Source: an uncultured Pseudomonadales bacterium
GTDB taxonomy: Bacteria; Pseudomonadota; Gammaproteobacteria; Pseudomonadales; Pseudohongiellaceae
DNA: 64,000 nt
Direction of reading: 5' to 3'
Assembly: GCA_943789335.1 (NCBI GenBank)
Contig: CALSTS010000004.1
Span: 1-64,000 of the forward strand
The position numbers were made by a program, and so were the translations under genes. Below, piece by piece: positions 46,049 through 55,758 of the stretch. The notes under the pieces are model-generated. The model searched no databases and had not been told where the DNA came from. It saw only the letters and a program-made list of their open reading frames with translations. Numbering within the stretch: the first letter of the stretch is position 1; the number at the start of each line of letters is the position of its first letter.

Positions 46049-48052
46049 ATGAGTAAGAAAAACTTTTTTCTAAAGGCCTTAACTCATTTGTGCTTAGTTA
46101 GCAGTCTGCTACTAGCCTCATATAATTCCCTGTTCGCCCAGGAACCCCAGCACTCAAACAAACCACCTGTGCATGGCAGTCATTGGATGGCCGCAGCTGG
46201 CAAGCCATTATCTGCATCCGTTGGCAGTATGATGTTCAATCAGGGTGGTAATGCTGTAGATGCTGCTAGCGCCATGCTCGCCGCATCAGCTACCATTTGG
46301 GACACCATGGGTTGGGGTGGTGAAACACAAGCCTTAATTCACAACCCGAATACTGGTGAAGTACATGCCATCAATGCACTTGGGGCAGCACCTTCTGGCG
46401 CCACTCCTGAATATTTCCAAAACCTGAATTACAAAACGCCACCCGATTACGGCCCTCTAGCTGCAGTCACTCCTGGTACCCCGGGCGGCCTCATGGTTAT
46501 GTTGGCAGAATATGGTAGCATGAGCCTCGCTGAAATATTGGCGCCTTCAATAGAAATGGCTAAGGGCTACCCCATTGAGCAAATCCAGGCAGAACGAATT
46601 GAGTATGACAAACAATTTTTAAGAATTTGGCCTGATACTGCACGAGTAATGCTGCCAAATTTTGATCCTAATAATCCCAGAGACTGGTCAGCACCCTATC
46701 CCGGCCAATTGTTTGTGCAAAATGATTTGTATAACACCTTAAATAAATTAGTCGAAGCAGAGCAAACAGCATTGGCTAATGGTGCGAATCGGAAAGACGC
46801 TATTATGGCTGCCTATGATCGCTTTTATCGGGGAGATATTGCTGAAGAAATTGTCCGTGCCAGCCAGGCATCAGGTGGGCTATTTACCATGGAAGATCTG
46901 GATAACTGGCAGGTATATATAGAAGAACCTGTATCAACTACTTATAAAGGTATCGAAGTCTTTAAATTAGACAGTTGGGTTCAGGGTCCTGTGATGCTGC
47001 AAATGTTAAATATGCTTGAAGGCATGGATTTGCAAACAATGGGTTACAACAGTGCCGAATATATTCATACCCTTTATCAAGTGATGAACTTGGCTTTTGC
47101 TGATCGTGATTTCTATTATGGTGACCCTTACTTTCCGCCTGAAGAGCCTATCGCAGGATTGCTATCTAAAGATTATGCACGCGATCGCGCTGTATTAATT
47201 AATCCGCGTGCCAATCAAACTGATATTGGGCCCGGCAACCCCTATCCATATCAGGGCGATGAGACCAACCCCTTTTTAAGGTATCTTGAAAACTGGGAAG
47301 CCAATATTGAGCCCCGCTGGAATGGTGCCGTAAATAGTTCTGAAAATAGTTCTGAGACTAGCCTTGTTAATAATGCCAACATAAATCCAATTTCCAAACC
47401 TAATGTAATCAGTCAAAGCGATGACAATGGCAATGTTGTCAGCATCATGAGTCATGACGAAGGCTTTCATGCGGGGACAACATCAATCCAGGCAGCCGAT
47501 GAAGAGGGCTGGGTTGTTTCTATTACACCAAGTGGTGCCTGGATGCCTGCTTTTGTTGCTGGCTCTACTGGTATGAGCTTATCGCAACGTATGCAGAGCT
47601 TTGAACTCTCGGAAAAACGCAGCCCTTATAACACGCTCGAACCCGGCAAACGCCCCAGAGCAACCCTTTCACCCAGTATCGCTTTAAAGGATGGCAAACC
47701 CTATATGGCTTTTTCTGTGCAAGGCGGCGATGGCCAGGATCAATGGCTGTTGCAGTTCTTCCTCAATATTGTGGAATTCGGCATGGATGTCCAGCAAGCA
47801 ACTGAAGCCGCTAATTTTGAAAGTTATCAGCTGCACAGCTCATTCGGTGATCACTATAGCCAACCTGGCAGAATCGTAATGCGCAGTGATATGGATACGC
47901 TTGTCTTAAGAACCTTAATTCGCATGGGTTATGAACTTGAATTCAGAGAAAAAACTTCAGGCCCTATCACCGCTATCCTGCTTAATCAGGAATATGGCAC
48001 GATGACAGGTGGCGCCAGTGATTTTGGAGATGACACAGCAATTGGCTTTTAA
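46049..48052 (+). CDS. ggt: Gamma-glutamyltransferase family protein
   Basis: A 667-residue self-cleaving periplasmic hydrolase. ATG 46049 is used because the signal peptide starts there (MSKKNFFLKALTHL, ending LFA); a TTG 33 bases earlier lacks support. GSMMFNQGGNAVDAASAMLAAS is the conserved N-terminal motif. The cleavage-site nucleophile should be T477 in AGTTSI, where classic enzymes have TTHxSV. Just before it lies an Asn/Ser-rich stretch (NSSENSSETSLVNNAN, residues about 430-445) not expected in the family. The C-terminal GGDGQDQWLLQFFLN follows. Glutathione or another gamma-glutamyl amide is the likely substrate, though the altered site could mean another. Confidence 0.88.
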   Translation: MSKKNFFLKALTHLCLVSSLLLASYNSLFAQEPQHSNKPPVHGSHWMAAAGKPLSASVGSMMFNQGGNAVDAASAMLAASATIWDTMGWGGETQALIHNPNTGEVHAINALGAAPSGATPEYFQNLNYKTPPDYGPLAAVTPGTPGGLMVMLAEYGSMSLAEILAPSIEMAKGYPIEQIQAERIEYDKQFLRIWPDTARVMLPNFDPNNPRDWSAPYPGQLFVQNDLYNTLNKLVEAEQTALANGANRKDAIMAAYDRFYRGDIAEEIVRASQASGGLFTMEDLDNWQVYIEEPVSTTYKGIEVFKLDSWVQGPVMLQMLNMLEGMDLQTMGYNSAEYIHTLYQVMNLAFADRDFYYGDPYFPPEEPIAGLLSKDYARDRAVLINPRANQTDIGPGNPYPYQGDETNPFLRYLENWEANIEPRWNGAVNSSENSSETSLVNNANINPISKPNVISQSDDNGNVVSIMSHDEGFHAGTTSIQAADEEGWVVSITPSGAWMPAFVAGSTGMSLSQRMQSFELSEKRSPYNTLEPGKRPRATLSPSIALKDGKPYMAFSVQGGDGQDQWLLQFFLNIVEFGMDVQQATEAANFESYQLHSSFGDHYSQPGRIVMRSDMDTLVLRTLIRMGYELEFREKTSGPITAILLNQEYGTMTGGASDFGDDTAIGF

Positions 48053-48098
48053 TGAAATAAATATATAATTCTTCAACAAAAAACTGAGAAAGGTCATT

Positions 48099-49187
48099 AT
48101 GAAAATAATAATAAAAATATTACTCTCACTTTTCGCTATCACTTCTTTACCCCTATTTGCTCAACAACAAGCTGCTGACCCGGATCGCACATCTGGTGTT
48201 CAGGCCGGCCCTGACCCTGCGCGAACTGCCTGGGTCAATCAATATTGCAGTGACCCTGCGATGCCAGAACCGAGAGGTCGAGGGCGTGGTCGTGGTGGCC
48301 GAGGTGGCGGCGGAGCTGCACCAAGTTCAAGCGATTATTTGATCAGTGCAATTCCTGGGGTAATTTCTGCTACTGCTCGCTGGCGCACTCTATGGACTGA
48401 CACTGGCAACAATGCCGACAGCCCGATTGGGGTCGAAGATGGTGTGCTAGTCGCGCAAAATGATAAAAGTCAGATTCTAAAAGTGCGTCTTGATGGCGTA
48501 GTTGAGCTTATTGCTACTGACACCTACACCGGAGGTGCCTTGGCTATGACGCCAGATGGTACTCTTTATGTTGGGGAGCGCGCGCTTAATCGCGGCATCT
48601 GGCAAGTGGAGCCTCGACAGCTTTTTGCCAACACAATGAATGGAGAACCCCTGGAATGCCTGACTACCGGTGTTTTGAATGACTTAATTGCTGATGCTCA
48701 TGGCGGAATGTATATGACGATGGGTGGGGTTTATTACACTAATCCACAAGGTGTGGTTAGTGGCCGCTTTGGAGTTAATGGCGGTAACGGTTTGGCTCTG
48801 AGCCCTGATGGCAACACCCTATATGTTACTGGGCGTTTACCCAATGCTAATCCCCCTTCTAATTTAACACTACCGGCTGGCGCTCCTGAAGCTTCCGGAG
48901 GTCTTGTCGCTTATGATGTCCAAGCAAATGGCTCATTAAGCAATGAACGCCAATTTGCCTGGGCTGGTGGTGATGGCATGGTAGTTGATAGCCAAGGGCG
49001 TATCTATGTCACTGGTAATGGTGGAGTTTGGGTAATCAATGACGGGGGGGAGATTCTTGGATTTATTTCCACTCCTCGTAGTATGATTTCTGTCTCAATT
49101 GGCGGGCCTGATAAACAAACCTTGTTTGGGGTATCGATTAGGGATGTTGAAATTTTTGCCATTGATTTGATCGCTACTGGTTTATAA
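48099..49187 (+). CDS. Exported SMP-30/gluconolactonase-like beta-propeller
   Basis: A 362-residue protein with signal peptide ending LFA (residue 21). Residues 52-75 are a low-complexity arginine-glycine stretch (RGRGRGRGGRGGGG). The rest is a propeller: SPIGVEDGVLVAQNDKSQILKVRLDGVVELI, LNDLIADAHGGMYMTMGG, GNGLALSPDGNTLYVTGRLPN and DGMVVDSQGRIYVTGNGGVWVI carry the acidic metal-ligand pattern of SMP-30 lactonases. A sugar- or alcohol-lactone is the likely substrate, not proven. It precedes a Tat-exported FAH-family enzyme with 81 bases between. Confidence 0.85.
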   Translation: MKIIIKILLSLFAITSLPLFAQQQAADPDRTSGVQAGPDPARTAWVNQYCSDPAMPEPRGRGRGRGGRGGGGAAPSSSDYLISAIPGVISATARWRTLWTDTGNNADSPIGVEDGVLVAQNDKSQILKVRLDGVVELIATDTYTGGALAMTPDGTLYVGERALNRGIWQVEPRQLFANTMNGEPLECLTTGVLNDLIADAHGGMYMTMGGVYYTNPQGVVSGRFGVNGGNGLALSPDGNTLYVTGRLPNANPPSNLTLPAGAPEASGGLVAYDVQANGSLSNERQFAWAGGDGMVVDSQGRIYVTGNGGVWVINDGGEILGFISTPRSMISVSIGGPDKQTLFGVSIRDVEIFAIDLIATGL

Positions 49188-49268
49188 ACACTGCGAAAGC
49201 ATAACAAATTAGTATTGTTAATATTATTAGGATAATTCTGAATAGATCTGAATAGAAAGGACCGAAGA

Positions 49269-50063
49269 ATGAAAAGCAATAAACAAGAAAACCGCCGTCA
49301 ATTTTTAAAAGGTAGCGCAGCTGCTGCTGGAGCAGTTGCTCTAGGTGGAAGCATTCAGCCAGCTCTTGCTGAGGAAACTGAGTATGTAATAGATCCTCCC
49401 GCGACTACCTCAATGGAAATTTTTGGTTCCTCAGCACGCTTTCCAGTGCGGCGTGTTTTTTGTCTGGGCCGAAACTATCGCGCTCATGCCTTTGAGTCCG
49501 GAGACGACCCTGATGTTAATCCTCCTTTTTTCTTTATCAAGCCGCGTGACGCCGTTGTAGACAGTCGTGAGCCTTTGCCCTATCCGCCTATGACTCAGGA
49601 ATTACGTTATGAAGGAGAAATGATTGTTGCTTTAAAAAGTGGCGGCGCAAATATCAGTGAAGCAGATGCTTTAAATCATGTTTATGCCTACGGTGTAGGA
49701 CTTGATATGACACGAGAAGACCTGCAGCATGAAGCTCAGAGACTGGAACGACCCTGGGCAATTAGTAAATCCTTCGACAATTCTGCTCCCTGCGGGCCAC
49801 TTTATCCTGTAGACACTCATGGTCATGCTGTTACCGGACGTATATGGTTAAGCGTGAATGGTGAAATAAAACAAGATTCCGATCTGGAATTACAACGCTG
49901 GTCTGTACCTCAAGGCATCGCTATTCTTTCTCAATATTATGAACTGACTGCCGGTGACATCATTATGTCCGGCACCCCTGAAGGCATCGGGCTAGTTTTT
50001 AAAGGTGATGTAATTAGGGCTGGTATAGAAGGGCTAGGTGAAATCGAAGTAACTTTGGTCTAA
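49269..50063 (+). CDS. Fumarylacetoacetate-hydrolase-family enzyme with Tat signal
   Basis: A 264-residue protein. A twin-arginine signal (RRQFLK, residues 9-14, then an alanine-rich helix ending ALA) predicts folded export, unusual for a family that is normally cytosolic. The FAH fold is clear: VFCLGRNYRAHAFE, PPFFFIKPRDAVVDSREPLPYP, the metal glutamates in RYEGEMIVAL, GVGLDMTREDLQ, KSFDNSAPCGP and TAGDIIMSGTPEGIG. It may cleave acylpyruvates or decarboxylate oxaloacetate-like compounds. A strong terminator follows. Confidence 0.88.
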   Translation: MKSNKQENRRQFLKGSAAAAGAVALGGSIQPALAEETEYVIDPPATTSMEIFGSSARFPVRRVFCLGRNYRAHAFESGDDPDVNPPFFFIKPRDAVVDSREPLPYPPMTQELRYEGEMIVALKSGGANISEADALNHVYAYGVGLDMTREDLQHEAQRLERPWAISKSFDNSAPCGPLYPVDTHGHAVTGRIWLSVNGEIKQDSDLELQRWSVPQGIAILSQYYELTAGDIIMSGTPEGIGLVFKGDVIRAGIEGLGEIEVTLV

Positions 50064-50080
50064 CAATCTACACTACAAAA

Positions 50081-50117
50081 AACCCAGAGTTGCGAACACA
50101 ACTCTGGGTTTTTTTAT
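50081..50117 (+). terminator. Rho-independent terminator of the FAH-family gene
   Basis: A perfect 12-base stem (50081-50092 with 50101-50112, core AACCCAGAGTT/AACTCTGGGTT) closes an eight-base loop and runs into T7. Flanking A and T runs make it bidirectional, so it can also stop the convergent esterase transcript. Confidence 0.93.
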
Positions 50118-50190
50118 TCTTAGCTAAAAGTTTTTTTGTCCCTTTTAGTATTACAGTCCCTCGGATAATTCCACAGAACTGAGTTCAAAC

Positions 50191-50910
50191 TTAGGCATTT
50201 ATCTTTTGTAAGGTCTCGATAAGTTCTTCTTTTTTAGAGTAAAAAGGAGAATGGCTGGAAGCAATTTCAAAAACCTCCTTACAAGGTGATGCCGCAATCA
50301 TTTGACGTTGCATATCTGGGTGTATCGCACGATCTTCAGTAAGAACAATATAATAACGTGCAACAGAACCGAAATTTTCGTCAGTGACGATTACTGGTGT
50401 CGCCAAAGGCGCTAAAGCTTGAGCATGTTGATGCGCAATGGCAAAGGCAGCATCTTCATCACTGCAATCGTGGTAAAAAAGATCTTTGATCATATCAGGG
50501 TTTATCGCCCCAGTGACGCCATCTTCGGCCACTAATAATGCTGGCGGGACTGATGAGTTCGGATTTGACTCTTCTAGCGACAATAGGGACTGGCCTGATT
50601 GTGGTAAAAATCCGGAAAGATAAACCAAACCGCCTATCTTGTCGGGGCGTAATTCCGCAGCGGCTGAAATAGCAAGCCCCCCCATGGAGTGACCCAGCAT
50701 GACGACTTTTTCATCTTGCTGATCGAGCACCTCTACCAATTTATTGGCATAGGCCTCCAAAGTTACCTCTGTTGCAGGAGTAGAATCCGCACCAGAACCC
50801 GGCAACTCGGGTGTAATTACTTTATGTCCGGCAGCTTCAAGACCGGGTACTATTTCGTTCCAGCACCATGCCCCATGCCATGCCCCATGAACTAATACAT
50901 ACGTTGTCAT
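50191..50910 (-). CDS. Alpha/beta-hydrolase of the plant-methylesterase type
   Basis: A 239-residue cytosolic hydrolase. It has the oxyanion-hole start VLVHGAWHGAWCW, the nucleophile elbow GHSMGG (S75), and a C-terminal ASSHSPFYSKKEEL with the catalytic histidine. The family includes methyl-salicylate-type esterases and hydroxynitrile lyases, and many bacterial members are uncharacterised. It is convergent with the Tat-FAH gene and precedes no partner. Confidence 0.85.
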   Translation of the reverse strand: MTTYVLVHGAWHGAWCWNEIVPGLEAAGHKVITPELPGSGADSTPATEVTLEAYANKLVEVLDQQDEKVVMLGHSMGGLAISAAAELRPDKIGGLVYLSGFLPQSGQSLLSLEESNPNSSVPPALLVAEDGVTGAINPDMIKDLFYHDCSDEDAAFAIAHQHAQALAPLATPVIVTDENFGSVARYYIVLTEDRAIHPDMQRQMIAASPCKEVFEIASSHSPFYSKKEELIETLQKINA

Positions 50911-50951
50911 ACTCTTTTCCTTCTTTTTCTATAATTGTTCTTAAATTTTTC

Positions 50952-51305
50952 TTAGTTTAAAAGACCATTTAGCTGGTCATTTACTGCTTCCATCACATCT
51001 TCTTCCGCATCTTCCATTAATTCTTCACCAGACGTTTCAGCTTCCTCCATTGCATCATCCATTCGAGACTCTGCAGCTACGACTGTTTCGTCTAGCATTG
51101 CTTCAGCTTGCTCTACCATATTGTCCGCTTCAGCCTGAACTGTTTCTATCGCATCATTAGCTGTAGATGTTGCAGAAGTTGCAGAAGATTGAGTTGACGG
51201 CGCACTGGCAGCAGGCGTCGATGGAGAAGATGTTTCTTCAGACCCGCATGCAGCAAGGCCGATTGATGTAAATGTGAGCATAGTGACTATAGCAAGTTTT
51301 TTCAT
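50952..51305 (-). CDS. Small acidic lipoprotein with helical repeats
   Basis: A 117-residue lipoprotein (lipobox LAAC, C20). A serine/threonine/proline/alanine-rich linker (residues 25-50) leads into a long acidic amphipathic helix with degenerate 11-residue periodicity (EAEAMLDETVVAAESRMDDAMEEAETSGEE). That layout resembles LEA-like or Lpp-like spacer proteins. Function unknown. It is divergent from the aldo-keto reductase. Confidence 0.7.
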   Translation of the reverse strand: MKKLAIVTMLTFTSIGLAACGSEETSSPSTPAASAPSTQSSATSATSTANDAIETVQAEADNMVEQAEAMLDETVVAAESRMDDAMEEAETSGEELMEDAEEDVMEAVNDQLNGLLN

Positions 51306-51512
51306 AAATATATCTCCAATAGATGTTAGAAATTAAGTTCTAGTATCACGGATTTACTGCAAGAAGTGAAGCAGCGCAAATGCAGATCTAAGAAAATTAC
51401 ATCCAAAAAAATAACTACGCATAGACTGTACAAAGCCTGTTTGTTAAATGCTGATTCTTGTAAACTTCATAAATTAAACTGCTAAAGCATTCTCTTAAGA
51501 TAGGAAAGCCTG

Positions 51513-52469
51513 ATGCGAACATTCTCCTTTGACAATGGCGATCAGATGCCAATACTAGGCTTGGGTACCTGGAAAACCGATAACCAAGCCATTAAGCCTG
51601 TCATTAAACAAGCCATCAGTATTGGCTATCGTCATATAGATTGTGCAGCTGTGTATGGCAATGAAGTTGGTATTGGAGAAGCACTTACCGAAGCATTCGA
51701 TGCTAAGGAAGTAACACGTGAGCAATTATGGGTTACTTCAAAGCTCTGGAACAATGCACATAAAGCAGACGATGTATTACCCGCTCTTAAAAAGACTCTG
51801 CATAGTTTACAACTCGACTATCTGGATCTTTATTTAATTCATTGGCCTGTCGCCGTCAAACCAGAGGTTGGCTTCCCGCAATCAGACGATGATTACCTAA
51901 GTCTGGAAGAGCTGCCTATCATTGAAACCTGGCAGGCCATGGAAGCCTGTTTTGAGACTGGTTTAATCCGACACATAGGCGTTTCAAATTTCAGTGTGAA
52001 GAAACTTAAAAAGTTGCTTGCACAAAGTCGAATTAATCCAGAGGTCAATCAGGTGGAATTACACCCTCTACTTCAGCAGCCAGAAATGAAAAAATATTGC
52101 GATAGTGTAGGTATTAATCTAACTGCTTACGCGCCTTTAGGCTCTGGCGATAGGCCTGCTTTTTTTCAGGAAGAAGGTAGCCCGAATCCACTAGAACAGC
52201 CAGTGATACATGAAATTGCCGCTGCGCATGATGCTACTCCAGCACAAGTATTGCTAGCATGGGGAATCCAGCGCGGTACCGCGGTCATCCCCAAAACAGT
52301 AAAAGCTCAGCGCATGGAAGAAAATCTTGCTGCATCAGGTCTCGAACTTAGTGATCAAGAGATGATGCAAATACAATCCCTGGATCAGCATTGCCGACTC
52401 TTGAACGGAAAAGTCTGGGGGGGTCCTTACACTTATGAATATCTTTGGGATGAAAAAGAATTAGGCTAG
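51513..52469 (+). CDS. Aldo/keto reductase
   Basis: A 318-residue NADPH-dependent reductase of aldehydes and ketones. The catalytic tetrad is visible: D43 and Y48 in HIDCAAVYGNE, K77 in VTSKLWN and H110 in YLIHWP. The cofactor and family segments VSNFSVKKL, NQVELHPLLQQ, APLGSG and VIPKTVKAQRMEENL follow. The C-terminal loop that sets specificity is short and does not point to a substrate. Confidence 0.95.
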   Translation: MRTFSFDNGDQMPILGLGTWKTDNQAIKPVIKQAISIGYRHIDCAAVYGNEVGIGEALTEAFDAKEVTREQLWVTSKLWNNAHKADDVLPALKKTLHSLQLDYLDLYLIHWPVAVKPEVGFPQSDDDYLSLEELPIIETWQAMEACFETGLIRHIGVSNFSVKKLKKLLAQSRINPEVNQVELHPLLQQPEMKKYCDSVGINLTAYAPLGSGDRPAFFQEEGSPNPLEQPVIHEIAAAHDATPAQVLLAWGIQRGTAVIPKTVKAQRMEENLAASGLELSDQEMMQIQSLDQHCRLLNGKVWGGPYTYEYLWDEKELG

Positions 52470-52477
52470 TTTAGCAG

Positions 52478-54526
52478 TCAAAGCTTAAGGGCGAGAAGTG
52501 TCTTATGCTGTTGCGCCCCGAACACATCTCTATCTCCGGGATTGCCTGCCAAGCATCTTCTTTGTGCGGTAATTTTAATAGCTCTGGCTGCTGGGAAGGA
52601 AAAACAACCTATGATCTCTGACTCTGCAAACTCAAGAACAGTAGCAATCTTTGTTGGGATAAATGCACCTGAATTAAGTGCATAGTTAAAACTTTCAGTT
52701 GTTTTAAAAAAAACATCATAAGTAATTTCATTTATACCTGCATTTTTACTACGGATTATCTCTGCAATATCTATAAGGCAATACTGCGGTTTTTCATTAA
52801 CTGCCATTAATGGAACATGTCCCATTAATTCATCGGGCTTTTGTCCAGGGATGTGCAGGCTTCTATCCCAATCACAGGGGCAGGTATCTTTTTTATGCCA
52901 ATTGGTTTCGTCCCAAAACCATTGTTGCACCTCAAAACAATTCTTCAGAAGAGATGAGTCCGTAAGCAAATGATACAAAGTCCATTCATAGGCAAGACCT
53001 GCATCGATTTTTTCCAGCGCGATCTCGTTTTCAATACGACATGCATTAAGAGACTCAAGCAACACATCGTGACTAGTGTCATCGTCATATGTCTCTATAA
53101 AAACAAACCCAATTCCGGCAGTAGTACTGTGAAAATCAATTGTGCACTGTTTTACCAGCTCAGGCAGCTGACTGCTGACTTGTTCTAACAAGCTGGATTG
53201 TATAGTCGACCACTGCGACTGAAATATTGGATCACGGGTGCCTGCAATAAAAAAATAAGTAGTCTGATCTTTTTGTTCAAGCATCAAATCGCTGGGTGAA
53301 CATGGAAAAGCTAGATTCCCAGCCGTGGAAACCCTGCCTGAATAACCATAATGCAATAAGCCTGATCTTAAGGCTGCCAGAACATCTCGTGAAGCATCTT
53401 TATTTTTGCTGTTAACGCAAACTATGAGGCCTAGCTCCTGATCGTCACAGCTAGCTTCAACACCGTTTTTACCATATACCCTCCACTCATCTTCTGTGCT
53501 TTTTATACTTTTAATATTTGCCTCACTCATGGGCGCCTGGGTTAGATCGACTGAAAGTGCTGATATAGTCCTCTTCCCAAGAGCCCGGCTTCCTTCTAGT
53601 TTTATTGAGGCAGCTTGTGAGATAAAACGACTCCCTTTAATGCCCACTCGTCTATTACCAAGCGCATAAAATTCTGTCTGAGTTATATCTAGAACCCCTC
53701 CAGGCAAATAGAAAAAATCCGGACGGGATTTTTCGTAAAGACTATGGGCAGCAATAGAGACAGGTGTGCATTCTCTGCTCGGGTTGGGTGCAAATATTTC
53801 GGCATGATTATCAGTGTAAATCTCAGCTATCAGACAGTCACTGCCTGAGCCAGGCACTGCTGCTATCGCTCCACACTCCAGAATTTTTCCAACGTGATAA
53901 CAAAGCCCTGGATCAAAACCAGCAGCTATAGGTGCGGCCGCAAAAACTGCCGGATCATAAGCTCGCCCGCAAACCACTACTTCAGCGCCTAAAGCTAATG
54001 CCGTCATGATGGGTTCAATACCCATTTGACCCACTATCTTGCTTTGTTTGATATGAGCAGCATTTAATGGCGGCATATTGCCCAATGGCTTCAACTGATT
54101 AAGCTTGGGGATTAGACTCTCAGAATTTATATCAGCATAGATTACGCTCAAATTCACCGGCCGATCACTTTCAGTTGCAATGATGTCGCGTACGATCTCT
54201 ACTACATCATCGCACTGGGGATTAGCACCGGAAAATCCAGCACTGCCTATAATGCAGGGACAATTCTGTTCCAATGCGGCACGAAGCATGCTCGTAAGGT
54301 CACGCCTTAACGAAGCCAGTCCGACATAATGCTTATTAGAGCCCAGATAATAGGGCCCTGCATCTATGGATCCAGCATCAACGGCGATTAGGTCAACCTT
54401 TTCTTCCAAGCCTTTTTTGAAAGACTCCAGAGGAAACCCATAACCTAAAATGGCCGTAGGAGAAAGAATTCGGAAGCAGCTTTCCGAAGGTTTCTCATGT
54501 AGATTAGAATTGATTAGCGAATTCAT
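52478..54526 (-). CDS. AtuA-family protein fused to DUF4387
   Basis: A 682-residue cytosolic protein. Residues 15-450 are the AtuA/DUF1446 domain of acyclic terpene utilisation: ILGYGFPLESFKKGLEEKVDLIAVDAGSIDAGPYYLG, CIIGSAGFSGAN, VVCGRAYDPAVFAAAPIAAGFDPGLCYHVGKILECGAIAA and GRVSTAGNLAFPCSPSDL. The last 100 residues (EIIRSKNAGINEITYDVFFK and SFPAARAIKITAQRRCLAGNPGDRDVFGAQQH) are a DUF4387 domain, usually a separate small protein encoded next door. Biochemical role is unknown. It is convergent with the aldo-keto reductase and divergent from an exported VOC protein. Confidence 0.88.
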   Translation of the reverse strand: MNSLINSNLHEKPSESCFRILSPTAILGYGFPLESFKKGLEEKVDLIAVDAGSIDAGPYYLGSNKHYVGLASLRRDLTSMLRAALEQNCPCIIGSAGFSGANPQCDDVVEIVRDIIATESDRPVNLSVIYADINSESLIPKLNQLKPLGNMPPLNAAHIKQSKIVGQMGIEPIMTALALGAEVVVCGRAYDPAVFAAAPIAAGFDPGLCYHVGKILECGAIAAVPGSGSDCLIAEIYTDNHAEIFAPNPSRECTPVSIAAHSLYEKSRPDFFYLPGGVLDITQTEFYALGNRRVGIKGSRFISQAASIKLEGSRALGKRTISALSVDLTQAPMSEANIKSIKSTEDEWRVYGKNGVEASCDDQELGLIVCVNSKNKDASRDVLAALRSGLLHYGYSGRVSTAGNLAFPCSPSDLMLEQKDQTTYFFIAGTRDPIFQSQWSTIQSSLLEQVSSQLPELVKQCTIDFHSTTAGIGFVFIETYDDDTSHDVLLESLNACRIENEIALEKIDAGLAYEWTLYHLLTDSSLLKNCFEVQQWFWDETNWHKKDTCPCDWDRSLHIPGQKPDELMGHVPLMAVNEKPQYCLIDIAEIIRSKNAGINEITYDVFFKTTESFNYALNSGAFIPTKIATVLEFAESEIIGCFSFPAARAIKITAQRRCLAGNPGDRDVFGAQQHKTLLALKL

Positions 54527-54598
54527 TGAATCACTTTTATACTTTGCGCTAAATACGTAATTGAGACATTAAGAATAAATTTTCTCTGGAGAATATGC

Positions 54599-55411
54599 AT
54601 GTTAAAAATACAGTCAATCATAAAGTCACGCAGCTTTATGTATTCTATGCTGGTCTTACTATTTTCTATACCACTTATATCCTTCGCCCAATTAGCTTCC
54701 CCAAACCGAGATGGCGTCAGCATGGGGCACCTACATTTTCTGGCAGCAGATCTCGAAGCCAGTAATGAATTTTGGGAAGCCTTTGGTGCAAGCACGGTTC
54801 AGAACGGACCTCTTAGTATGCATGCTGTTCCTGGCGTATTTATTCTGGTGCGTGAAGTTCAACCTTCCAGTGGCTCAGACGGAACAATGATTGTTCATGT
54901 TGGTTTTCATGTGCCTGATGTTAATGCCGCTTTTGACAGATGGACAGCCGCTGGCATCGATGTTGAGCGTGGCGCATTCCCTATCCAGCTCTGGGTCCAT
55001 GGCCCAGATGGCCTGCTCATCGAAATTTTGGAAAACCCGGAAATCGATGTTCCTGTGCAGATGCACCATATTCACTGGAATATCCCCGAAATTGAAGCCA
55101 TGCAGGCTTGGTATGACGACATGTTTGGAGCCGTTCCAGGTATGCGCGGTGATTTCCAGGCTGGAGACATTCCTGGTGTTAATCTCACTTTTAGCGGAGC
55201 TGATATGCCACTTGCCAATACTCAGGGCACCGTTCTGGATCATATTGGTTTTGAAGTCACTGATTTACAGGCAACAATTGCCAGGCTGGAAGCTGCCGGT
55301 GTAAGCATGGACTCTGGTTATCGTGAAATCCCAGCAGCAAATTTGGCGATCGCTTTTCTGACAGATCCTTGGGGAACTTATATTGAATTAACTCAAGGTT
55401 TAGAACCTTAG
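54599..55411 (+). CDS. Exported two-module VOC family protein
   Basis: A 270-residue protein with a signal peptide (to about residue 31, SFA), so a periplasmic glyoxalase/dioxygenase-fold enzyme, whereas most of the family is cytosolic. Module 1 begins SMGHLHFLAADLEASNEFWEAFGA and ends GPDGLLIEILENPE. Module 2 begins MHHIHWNIPEIEAMQAWYDDMFGA and ends DPWGTYIELTQGL. Metal ligands H (HLHF/HIHW) and E (IEIL/IELT) are present in both. The ribosome site GGAGA fits ATG 54599. Confidence 0.85.
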   Translation: MLKIQSIIKSRSFMYSMLVLLFSIPLISFAQLASPNRDGVSMGHLHFLAADLEASNEFWEAFGASTVQNGPLSMHAVPGVFILVREVQPSSGSDGTMIVHVGFHVPDVNAAFDRWTAAGIDVERGAFPIQLWVHGPDGLLIEILENPEIDVPVQMHHIHWNIPEIEAMQAWYDDMFGAVPGMRGDFQAGDIPGVNLTFSGADMPLANTQGTVLDHIGFEVTDLQATIARLEAAGVSMDSGYREIPAANLAIAFLTDPWGTYIELTQGLEP

Positions 55412-55467
55412 GCTTTTAACATATAAAAAGGCAAGTTACGTAAACAATTTAACACTTAGGAAATATA

Positions 55468-55758
55468 ATGATAGCCACATTAGTTACTTTTGATTTAGGA
55501 AATGATTTTGATGCTGAAACTGTTCGGCAAAATGCCTTAATAGCGCGAAGTAAATTTGAAAACATGCCCGGCTTGCGCTCAAAAGCTTTTTCAATTGATG
55601 TCGATAAAAAGCAAGCAAGAAATTTTTACATTTGGGAAGGAGAAGCCGCAGCGAGAAATTTTTTCTCAGAAGAAATCCTTGCAGGTGTTACTAAATTTTA
55701 CGGAGTAAGACCGAGTATTGAATATTTAGAAATTGCGACTTTGGTGGACAACCATTAA
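55468..55758 (+). CDS. YdhR-like monooxygenase-fold protein
   Basis: A 96-residue dimeric ferredoxin-like domain. MIATLVTFDLGNDFDAETVRQNALIARSKFENMPGLRSKAFSID and FYIWEGEAAARNFFSEEILAGVTKFYGVRPSIEYLEI match the YdhR/ABM-like group, from memory. Such proteins are small cofactor-free monooxygenases or ligand binders. AGGAAAT precedes the ATG. The following 225 bases have no gene. Confidence 0.72.
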   Translation: MIATLVTFDLGNDFDAETVRQNALIARSKFENMPGLRSKAFSIDVDKKQARNFYIWEGEAAARNFFSEEILAGVTKFYGVRPSIEYLEIATLVDNH

